Below are positions 7,055-14,233 of a DNA stretch of 15,032 nucleotides, piece by piece. The translations under genes and the position numbers were made by a program. The first letter of the stretch is position 1. The number at the start of each line of letters is the position of its first letter. This DNA comes from Acanthamoeba sp. SK_2022b (taxonomy: Eukaryota > Discosea > Longamoebia > Acanthamoebidae). The stretch covers positions 40,001 through 55,032 of the forward strand of contig JANDJZ010000330.1 of the NCBI GenBank assembly GCA_027943245.1. Reading direction: 5' to 3'. The notes beneath the pieces are model-generated. The model had not been told where the DNA came from. It ran no database searches and was given only the letters and a program-made list of their open reading frames with translations.

Positions 7055-8568
7055 ATGGACCACCAAGCAACAGCTGACGACTCAGCGGTTCAAGGTGCTG
7101 CGCCATGTCCTTGCCGCCCGGTGGCCATGCCCGGTGGTGGCGAAAAGAAGTGCTTATACAATTTGATATTGGGGGGGGGGGGTGCAGTGGCGGTGAAGAG
7201 GGCGGCCGAGGCTCTTCGTGGTGCGACGGCAGTCCTGTTCACGTCCGGAGCCGGCCTGGGTGTCGATTCTGGTCTGCCTGACTTTCGGTACCTCTCGTGC
7301 CTTGGCCGTTTCCGCCGATTCTGAACAACGAGCGCAGAGGACCTCAGGGCTTTTGGCGGGCCTACCCGCCCATGAAGGCCATGGGCCTCGAGTTCTCCAG
7401 CATCAGCAACCCGAGCTGGTTCACCGAGGATCCCAAGTTTGCGTGGGGCTTTTGGGGTAAGGCAGCCGCGTGAACCGCAGGTTCCGGTCTTCGCATGGGA
7501 TATTGATGTGCTCTTTATGCTTGTGGCGCGTGTACTGCGACAGGCCACCGCTACGATCTGTACACCAAGGCTGATCCTCACAAGGGCTATGAGACCTTGC
7601 TTGAACTCGGTAAGCGCATGAGGGACGGCTACTTCAGCTTCACCTCCAATGTGGACGGCCACTTTGCAAGGTAACCCGCCCACTCCACAGCAGCCCACTA
7701 CACTTGACGATTAACCTCTTGTTGCTCCCTCGCTTTGTCCACTTAGGATCTTCCCGGAGGATCGTATCTTGGAGTGTCACGGGTACACGTCGCGGTGTTG
7801 AAGGCTTGGGCGGCGGAGCTGAGTGATTCACCGGCGTGCCGTGTTCTTGCAGATGCATTCACTACCTCCAGTGCTTCCAGGGCTGTAGCTCCGATCTCTG
7901 GGAAACCAAACAGTCGGTTGACGTGGAGAAGCTGGCCATCGACATGACCACTTTCAAGTGAGTGTAGTGTCCATGTCGTTGTTGTTTTTGTTGTTGCGAT
8001 CTCATTGAGTGGCTGGCGTGTGCAGGGCGATGGGGCCTCTCCCTTCCTGCCCCAAGTGCAGCGGATTGGCTCGACCCAATGGTGCGCTGGTGCCGGGGTG
8101 TGCGTGAAATCCATTGAGCCTCCTTTGAGCTGACCGAAGTGGGACTGGGCGCAGTGTTGATGTTTGGCGACTACGGGTGGTTCGAGAACCGCTTCGAAGT
8201 GCAGCTGGAGAACTACGAGGCGTGGATGACCTCCCTCAAGCAGAAAGAGGACGCCCGCCTGGTGGTCATCGAGATAGGGGCAGGTAAGCTGCAAACACAC
8301 TCGCGCAAACTGTCGCGTTTGGTGACGCCCACCATCGCGTTGGTCCCCAGGTACCGGCGTGCCCACGGTTCGCAAGCAGAGCGAGCGGAGGGTAGCGGCC
8401 TTCAACGAGCACTTCGGGAAGGGCTCGGCCGTGTTGGTGCGCGTCAACCCGAGAGATCATCACTGTCCGGCGGCGGTGCCGTGCATCCCCGTCCCGCTCG
8501 GCGGCATGGATGCCCTCCTGCGCATCCGCGCTGCCCTTGACGAGCTGCCCGCCGCCACCAGCTCCTGA
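7055..8568 (+). CDS. Sirtuin (SIR2-family NAD-dependent deacylase), about 309 aa, nine exons
   Basis: Predicted exons are 7055-7094, 7188-7287, 7338-7456, 7544-7670, 7747-7782, 7853-7957, 8026-8081, 8155-8283 and 8351-8568. All join in frame with GT-AG introns. The NAD-binding signature is TSGAGLGVDSGLPDFRG (residues 32-48), followed by GFWRAYPP. The NID-type motif is FTSNVDGHF (about 119-127), and the catalytic His lies in ECHG (His140). Zinc ligands are probably Cys148/Cys152 (QCFQGC) and Cys184/Cys187 (CPKC). The C-terminal Rossmann half has VVIEIGAGTGVPTVR and VRVNP. The GLGVDSGLPDFRG and GAGT-PTVR forms fit a bacterial-like sirtuin subgroup rather than the SIRT1-3 form. Substrate and location are unknown; no clear targeting signal is seen. 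Intron 1 (93 nt) has no in-frame stop, so a 340-residue version is possible. Confidence 0.9.
7171..7182 (+). repeat. G12 homopolymer near the 3' end of sirtuin intron 1
   Basis: Twelve G run directly into the predicted acceptor GGTGCAG (AG at 7186-7187). If intron 1 were coding, this run would encode four glycines. Confidence 0.85.
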
Positions 8569-8587
8569 ACATCTCGCACATACAGGG

Positions 8588-8645
8588 AATATTTTTTTTT
8601 TTATTTTTATGATAATTTGTGTATTTTTTCAATTCAAAAAACAAC
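8588..8645 (+). other. AT-rich 3' UTR/intergenic stretch after the sirtuin
   Basis: A strongly A/T-rich stretch with T10-type runs contrasts with the GC-rich coding DNA. It probably contains the sirtuin 3' end-processing region. No canonical AATAAA is seen on the + strand; AATATT and AATTTG occur. Confidence 0.5.
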
Positions 8646-8707
8646 CTTTCGCCCAACAATTCGCTGGGAATCACACAGGGCACCATACCACGAAAGCGAG
8701 CGCGTAA

Positions 8708-8713
8708 CACGTG
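8708..8713 (+). promoter_or_regulatory. CACGTG palindrome (E-box/G-box-like)
   Basis: CACGTG lies 28 nt before the ATG of the PH-domain gene. It is a classic bHLH target, but a single 6-bp match is weak evidence. Confidence 0.2.
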
Positions 8714-8740
8714 AAGGCAGAAGAGAGGAGAGTCAAAAGG

Positions 8741-10708
8741 ATGAAGGCGCTGCTGTCCTCTTCTATGGGCCGCCAGTCACCCTCTTTCGCGCAGAGGATG
8801 GAGGCCAAGAAGCGGCAGGAGGAAGAGGAGGGACGCAAGCGAAGCAAGTCGTCCTCGCCCCATCAAGTATTAGGTCTGTCTTCGTCATACAACGCTGCAT
8901 CTCCGTCCACCCTTCGGTCCTTCCTCTACAGCTCGCCACCACAGGGCCAAACACGACCTTGCAGCGATGAGGAGTCGGCCCTGCAAACGATTGTGGTGAT
9001 CGAAGGCTTCCTGACGAAGCAGGGCCGACGATTCAAGACGTGGAAGAGGAGGTGGTGTGTCGTGCTTGCCGATTCCAGCACGTCCAACGGTGATTGTGAA
9101 GATGCCAAGGAACAGCCACGAAAGGCTAAGCTCTACTACGCCAAGCAGCCACAGGTACAGCAAATTCAATTTAATTAGACAAATGCATCCATTTCATAAA
9201 TAATACATAAACAAATAACAAAACAAACATTGATGATTTGTTTTCTGTGTTCTGTTGCAGAGCCGCAATCCTCGTGGTGAGGTGACCTTGGACCATTTCT
9301 CTGTGCTGGATATCAGTACCGGTACGGCCACAATTGGTCTTCTCCTTCACCGCAGCAACGCTCCTTGGCTTACCTCATCGCGTTGTGTGGCCGCAGGGAG
9401 CCTGGACGAGGAGGCTATGACCCTGCAGCCCGATGACCTGATGCCAACGAGCCACTGCTTCTGCGTCAACACTCAGAAGCGCGTGTACTACTTCTGCTGC
9501 GACACCGCCGAGGATCTGGTGCGATGGCAGCGCGCCCTTCAGTCGCTGTTGCCTCACAGCCAAAACCGTACGTGTGGTCCTCGTCAAACCAGCGTGTGTC
9601 GCTCTCGTTTGGCTCACACGAGCGCGCGTGGTCCACTGAAGAACCAGATGGAGCCCAGCAGAGGGAGCTACGGCTCGAGCGGGAGGTGCGACGTCTCTTT
9701 AGCGATCTCCAGGAGGTGATGCGTGGCCAGACGAGCGTCGGCAGCGGTAAGGACCGCGAGAGCGAGAGCGACATCGACGATGGAGAAGCAGTCTACAGCG
9801 CAGACTACGTGTCAAAGGGTAAGGAGGCAAAGCGCGATAACGAGGAAGAGGTGGCGGAGAAGAAACCGAACGACAAGGCAGCGAAGCGGACGAAGGAGAG
9901 GGAGTGGCTGCGAAGTGTCGAACTGGAGATACAACAAGCAGAGACGATAGACGACGAGGACGAAAGGCGCGAGGAATGGGCGCGCCTCAAGCAGGTGCTC
10001 ACGAAGGGCATGGAGCGCGCGCTGCTTCATTCGGACCGTCGACGAGCAGAGCTCACGCTGCGTGCGGCTGCGGCCAAGGCGTCGTCGATAACGGCAGACG
10101 GCGGCTACGGCGGCGACAGCAGCAGCGAAAGCGAAAGCGAAGCGACGAAGAAGCAAAAGAACGAATACGACAAGAGGCAAAAGAACGAAAGCGATGGCGT
10201 GGACCAGCGAAAGAACGAATGCGGCGGCGAGGCGGCGGGCGCTCAGCAGAACGGGACGTCGGGGCGGAGACGAGAGAGAACGCGACGAGGCGACCACGAC
10301 GAGGAAGACGACGGGTGGAACTCGGACGGATTCGACACGTCGCGCGAGGCCACCATGGCGCGAGAGATCATGGGCAAGCGAAGCGAGGACGAGTACGAAG
10401 ACGAGGAGGACGATGACAACCTCGAAGGCGACGGCGACGACTTTGAGGACGAGGAGGACGACCTGCTCGACGAGTCGGACAAGCGGAGGCACGCCAAACG
10501 GAAGAGGAAGAGCCGACGCGGCCGCAAGAAGGCGCCCACGCGGCGCATCTACAGCTACGGCCAGGAGGAGAACACCGGATTCGAGGGCGAACCCGAGACC
10601 GAGCGGTCGTTCTCGGCCAGCACCTACGGGACCTACCCGCGGGAGGGCACGGGCGACCTGGCCCCCACGCCCTCGTCCTCCTCCTTTTGGTCGTGCTTCT
10701 GCTTTTGA
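8741..10708 (+). CDS. PH-domain protein with long charged disordered tail, about 568 aa
   Basis: Predicted exons are 8741-9154, 9261-9321, 9397-9567 and 9648-10708. The ATG at 8741 is the first in frame after a TAA at 8705. Residues 1-80 are Ser/Arg/Glu-rich. A pleckstrin-homology domain spans about 85-211: IEGFLTKQGRRFKTWKRRWCVVL (strands 1-2, with a phosphoinositide-binding type K...K-R-R pattern), KLYYAKQPQ, GEVTLDHFSVLDIS, HCFCVNTQKRVYYFCCDT, and the final helix DLVRWQRALQSLL with its invariant Trp. The tail of about 350 residues contains helical E/K/R segments, (K/R)(Q)KNE repeats, an Asp/Glu block (DEYEDEEDDD...), a basic block (KRKRKSRRGRKK) and a C-terminal SCFCF. It is probably a membrane-recruited adaptor; function is unknown. 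Intron 1 is unusually AT-rich. Intron 2 (75 nt) is stop-free and a multiple of three. The acceptor of intron 3 (9647 against 9653) is uncertain. Confidence 0.85.
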
Positions 10709-10942
10709 GGCGTGGCTTGTTGATGATGTACTTTTTTGGTCTTCTTCTTCCTGTATTGTGTACTTCAAGTACTTGTTCTTCGTTCAAGCTTGTGATGGTG
10801 TTGCCCTCTCGTGACACCGTAACAGCTTTCAGAGAGAAGGACGGAAGGTTCGCAGGCGACTTCCCCAAGCTTCTCGCGTTCCAATGCACGGCCGAGCGGC
10901 CAATCGAGATTGAGATTGCAAAAGCGTTGTTGGGGGGCTGCG

Positions 10943-11903
10943 ATGGTGTGCCAATGTGGGGAGGAGGATGAATGCTGCGCATACGTGGGTGAAGCGTGCT
11001 GCCCAGAAAACTGTCGATGGGTGCCTCTCTGGCCCCTCATTTTCTACTCGCAATCGCAGGATTGCGAACCCCGCTGCTTTCTTCGTTTCCTGCCCTTCCT
11101 ATTCACCCTCGTCATAAAGCGATCGCAATACGCCCTGCTGCAAAGCGACAATGATAGCAGGCCAGCCACATCGTTCTACTTCAGTTTCCTTATGATCCTA
11201 TTTAGCATCACCAAGGAAGAGCAGAGCATCAGCATCGACATCCTCTACCCGCTCCTCCATTTCAAGTACACCTGGCACCAACGCTACGGCAGCGACTACG
11301 ATGAGGAACGCGAGCAACGTCGGCTGGCCTTGACCAAACGCCGAGCCCAGAAGGGGGTGATCGTAACGTCGTCAGGCCGCATAATCAATCACGAAGAAGA
11401 TGACCTCGTCCCTCAGGACGAGAAGTGGTGGGCCATCGACTTCCGCGTGCTGCCCATAGCGCTCGGACATTGGTCGCGCAAACGCGCCTATATAGCCTCC
11501 CTCGCTCCGCTTCCCTTCTTCATCTCCTACAGGTAACCCCCCCCCCCATCTGCGCCTCCTTCTCTACTCTTCAAGTTGTAGACACCAGACCTCGTTACCG
11601 ATTTCATCTCTTGCCCTGCGCGCACAGGCGGAAGCTCGGTCTGTTGCTGAACGAGGAGCCGAGCGTAATGTTCCAACTGCACGTCGTGCCCCTGGTCTCC
11701 TTCGTGTTCTACGACGAGCCGCGCAAGTCGGAAACCTTCCTAACGCTGCTCTACGTACTGTACTACCATCGCATCACCAGCGTCCCGGGCTACATGGCCA
11801 ACGGGCACTTCTACTACACTGCCCTGGTCGTGTTCCCGCTCTTCTGGGTCTTCAGGTGGTCCGACGGCTGCGTCATCTCGCTCTTCGGTACACCCTCGCC
11901 GTG

Positions 11904-11971
<68 letters not shown>

Positions 11972-12703
11972 TGTGGTGTTGTGTGCGTTGGGTTCTCATC
12001 ATTGCACATGGCCAGTTGTGTTCTGGGCGATTTTTACCAAGGCGGCAGCAAAGGTGATCCTCGTCGTCTTCCCCATCTTCTGGCTCTTCCATTTCAGGGA
12101 CAGCGTACGACTCGATCCTTTCCGCCACGATCTACCCCCCCCTTCGCCCACATCATCTAATTCGGTGTTGTGCTGCTGCACGCCGCGCGTTGCATAGCAA
12201 CAAACGACGAAGGTCATGCTGCTCTTCCTGCTTTGGCTGACCTACGACAAGACCAAGTCAACCGTATGTCTCCCCTCACCACCCTACACGCAAAGCAGCC
12301 CACTACCTACTGACACAACTCTCGCACACGCACACGCACACGCACACGCACACGCACACGCACACGCACACGCACACGCACACAACACACAACAACCACA
12401 CATCGAACGAACCAGCTTCGTTTCATGCTGCTGCTCCTGTTGTGGGTGCGCTTCAGCTGGGGCCCTCGCCGCCGTAGGCTGGGCCTCCTGCTCCTGCCGT
12501 GCCTGTGGGTGCAGTACAAGAATAAGGTGAGTGGGGGCATCCTCAACTTGACCCACTTCTCCTACCGCGTGTGGCTCGCGCCGTTCCTCTTCATCAACCG
12601 GGAAAACCTCGGCTACAGGTGCTCACTTGCCTCGGCCCCTCTCGCCACTCCACAAAACCAACCCTGTCTTGTGTCTTGTGTCTTGTGTCTTGTGTCTTGT
12701 GTC

Positions 12704-12764
<61 letters not shown>

Positions 12765-12975
12765 GTGTGCTTGTGTGCTTGTGTGATGTAGGACCGTGTG
12801 TGTCTTCCCGCTGTTCTACATAAGCAAGAAGGACACGGCGCTTGAACGTTCGGTGATGTGGTCCGTCCTCATGCTGCTCTGGTTCCGCTCGCACAGATCG
12901 GGCCTCTCGCCCACCGACACGTGCTGCTTCCTCGCGCCCGTCTTCTACTGCCGCCACCTCACTTGCTGCTCCTAG
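10943..12975 (+). CDS. Hydrophobic repeat protein with FPLFW-like units, about 463 aa, six exons
   Basis: Predicted exons are 10943-11532, 11628-11887, 12016-12104, 12198-12263, 12416-12618 and 12792-12975 (TAG). All join in frame. The start is the first ATG in this frame; others are possible. From about residue 28 on, the protein is a string of roughly 15-18 units. Each has 9-13 hydrophobic aromatic-rich residues followed by a short charged turn, for example ALVVFPLFWVFRWSDG, VILVVFPIFWLFHFRD, LGLLLLPCLWVQYKNK and TVCVFPLFYISKKD. A charged insert (DYDEEREQRRLALTKRRAQK) lies about residues 114-134. Both ends are Cys-rich (CCAYVGEACCPENC; CCFLAPVFYCRHLTCC). No cleavable signal is evident. The units are shorter than transmembrane helices, so a beta-structure or half-spanning segments are possible. 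I do not know the family or function. A good GTGAGT at 12527 is read through, because using it would break the frame of the last exon. Confidence 0.7.
11537..11547 (+). repeat. C11 homopolymer at the start of intron 1
   Basis: Eleven C follow immediately after the GTAA donor of intron 1 (11533-11627) of the repeat-protein gene. Confidence 0.85.
11903..11988 (+). repeat. (TG)n microsatellite in intron 2 of the repeat-protein gene
   Basis: Close to 30 TG units are followed by GGTGTGTG and GTTGTGTG variants inside the 128-nt intron 11888-12015. It is the longest pure dinucleotide tract in the window, together with that at 12706-12763. Confidence 0.93.
12135..12142 (+). repeat. C8 homopolymer in intron 3
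   Basis: Eight C lie within intron 12105-12197 of the repeat-protein gene. Confidence 0.8.
12323..12384 (+). repeat. (CACACG)n hexanucleotide repeat in intron 4
   Basis: About ten near-perfect copies of a 6-bp unit lie inside intron 12264-12415. Here the + (sense) strand is CA-rich, opposite in sense to the TG tracts in introns 2 and 5 of the same gene. Confidence 0.92.
12667..12785 (+). repeat. Compound TCTTGTG / TG / GTGTGCTT repeat in intron 5
   Basis: About five TCTTGTG heptamers are followed by a long (TG)n tract (about 12706-12763) and then two or three GTGTGCTT units. All lie in intron 12619-12791, ending just before the acceptor GATGTAG. Confidence 0.92.
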
Positions 12976-13019
12976 GAGCGCTCTATATGTAAATATCTTT
13001 TTTTTTCCCCAATGTACAT

Positions 13020-13961
13020 GGTGGCCTCTGCGGATGTCTGTTCGCTGCGAGGCCGACGGAGAGGCTGACGGAGAAGGCACGGGCGTCGGGCACACCGGGA
13101 TGTGCACCTCGCCGCCGCCGCTGCCGCTCAGGCTCTGCGCCACGACGTTGCCCACGATCTGGCCGTTCTCGAGCGTGAGCGACGAGTTGAAGGCCAGCAG
13201 GTTGGCCTCGAGCCCGAAGGCGCGCACGCTCACTTGGGCCGACGAGCACACCACGAACGTGATGTAGGCTCCCGGCACGCCGCCGTTGTTGATGGCGAAG
13301 TTGCTGAAGGTGACGCTCTCGTTGCCGAGAATGGTCACCACGACGCTCTCCACGGCCGAGGCGTCGGGGAAGCTGAAGGTGGCCGACGAAGCCACGTTGA
13401 TGTCGGAGGCGTTGACGGTGAAGGCCTGCGAGGCCGCGCTGGTGCCGGTGAGGGTGATGGCGCCGTTGGACACGCCAGCGGCCACTCCGCCTGCCGAGCA
13501 CAGGGACGAGGCCGCCTCTTCGAGCTCAGTCTGTGCTGCCGAGAAGTCGATTCCTGTTTGATGGTCACAGGCGCGAGCATGGGTTGGTGAGTTGATTCGA
13601 ACATAAGGCAGGCTGTTAGTGAGGGACAGTATGTGAATGTGGGGAGTCAATACCAGTGTTGGAGGCAACGCTTCCCTGGACGAGCTCACCGTTGGCGAAG
13701 CCCGGCAGCGAGATGATGTTGGCCGACTGCTCGGTGAAGAGCGAACCGCACTGGAGGCCGCCGGAGAAGGCCGACGAATCGGCCCCGCCGATGACCAGGG
13801 TCGGGGTCGACGCGTTGCACGAGCCCAGACGCGTGCCCACGCCAAAGTTGACCGCGCGGAAGTTGCCGTTGACGGCCACGCGACCCTCCGTGTCGCCGTT
13901 GATGAGATCGAACGTGTAGTTGGAGCCACCAGCTCCTCCTCGTGACACGCCTGCCGGGCAG
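13020..13961 (-). CDS. Choice-of-anchor-A-like adhesive domain protein; both ends unresolved
   Basis: Predicted exons on the minus strand are 13961-13654 and 13553 to about 13020. They are joined across intron 13653-13554 (CTG|GTATTG ... AAACAG|GA), which restores the frame. The first exon reads CPAGVSRGGAGGSNYTFDLI, then GDTEGRVAVNGNF; the second carries AFSGGLQCG-like strands, VTILGNESVTFSNFAINNGG, AFGLEANLLAFNSS, NGQIVGNVVAQSLSG and EVHIPVCP. The order (N-terminal GRVAVNGN, late LLAFNSS, then GNVV and EVHIP) matches the choice-of-anchor A family, secreted beta-rich surface proteins. The end is a PSPSASPSAS linker. No ATG or signal peptide is visible upstream, and no stop is found close downstream. 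The frame stays open antisense across the neighbouring gene unless the A9 run (minus strand, 13006-12998) is one base short, which would give a stop near 12983. It may be a truncated gene. Confidence 0.65.
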
Positions 13962-14021
13962 CTGACGTCACGCCGACAAGGACATTGGGAAGGAAGGTTG
14001 AGAAGACACAGGCCAAGCGAC

Positions 14022-14062
14022 GAACACGACGCTCACTTGGCCTGCGCGTAGATCGAGCGAAC
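14022..14062. repeat. 41-bp diverged direct repeat, copy 1
   Basis: This copy matches 14096-14136 at 34 of 41 positions, with a period of 74 bp. On the minus strand it contains a good donor (GCCAA|GTGAGC, exon edge 14037). It may be an upstream exon (14037-14077) of the adhesive-domain gene, since joining to 13961 keeps the frame (IYAQA|NCPAG). Confidence 0.75.
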
Positions 14063-14095
14063 GATTAGACAACTAGGCTGCACACAAACACAAGT

Positions 14096-14136
14096 GAACA
14101 CGACGCTCAGTTGGGCTGGGCGTAAAGCGCTCGAAC
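14096..14136. repeat. 41-bp diverged direct repeat, copy 2
   Basis: This copy is the partner of copy 1 at 14022-14062. At the position of the donor GTGAGC of copy 1 it has CTGAGC, so a splice donor would be lost if copy 1 is an exon edge. Confidence 0.75.
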
Positions 14137-14150
14137 AAAGCCTTCCTACT

Positions 14151-14216
14151 TCAGCGATCGAGACCTCGAGCGAGAGACTCCTTGGTGTTCTTGATGTAGG
14201 TATCAACTAGTTTCTT
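14151..14216 (-). other. Possible alternative terminal exon or paralog remnant of the GTPase
   Basis: The minus strand encodes KKLVDTYIKNTKESLARGLD plus R and TGA. It is directly preceded by TAG, which could serve as an acceptor. It resembles the GTPase C-terminus QKLVDYMLDK. A 56-nt intron (14272-14217, AAG|GTCATC...AATAG) would join it in phase 0, but the donor is weak. It may be chance. Confidence 0.3.
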
Positions 14217-14233
14217 CTATTCAAACGCTTGAG

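Noticed and set aside
7613..7620. GTAAGC inside sirtuin exon 4 as a splice donor
   Set aside because: The sequence continues LGKRMRDGYFSFTSNVDGHF in frame, which includes the conserved NVDGH motif, so it must be exonic.
9812..10768. Minus strand ORF (318 codons) antisense to the PH gene tail
   Set aside because: It is a Val/Leu/Arg-rich mirror of the acidic/basic repeats in the + strand tail. The + strand frame continues a PH domain and is preferred.
12527..12618. GTGAGT at 12527 as the donor of a further intron in the repeat-protein gene
   Set aside because: Despite the ideal donor, removing this segment would delete FLFINRENLGYR, which fits the repeat pattern, and would put the last exon out of frame.
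341..12785. CRISPR-like or other structured repeat arrays
   Set aside because: All periodic sequence is simple microsatellite (2-8 bp units) with no spacers. The window is eukaryotic, and no mobile element, integrase or terminal inverted repeats were seen.
12613..13019. Extension of the adhesive-domain frame, antisense through exons 5-6 and the TG repeat of the neighbouring gene
   Set aside because: The translation degenerates into a His-Thr repeat from the microsatellite and overlaps good coding sequence on the + strand. Only the part to about 13020 has family character.
13502..13653. Treating the adhesive-domain exons as two separate genes
   Set aside because: The 100-nt gap has GTATTG...AAACAG edges and joins phase 1 to phase 1 so that SNT-GIDF reads continuously in a domain order typical of one protein.
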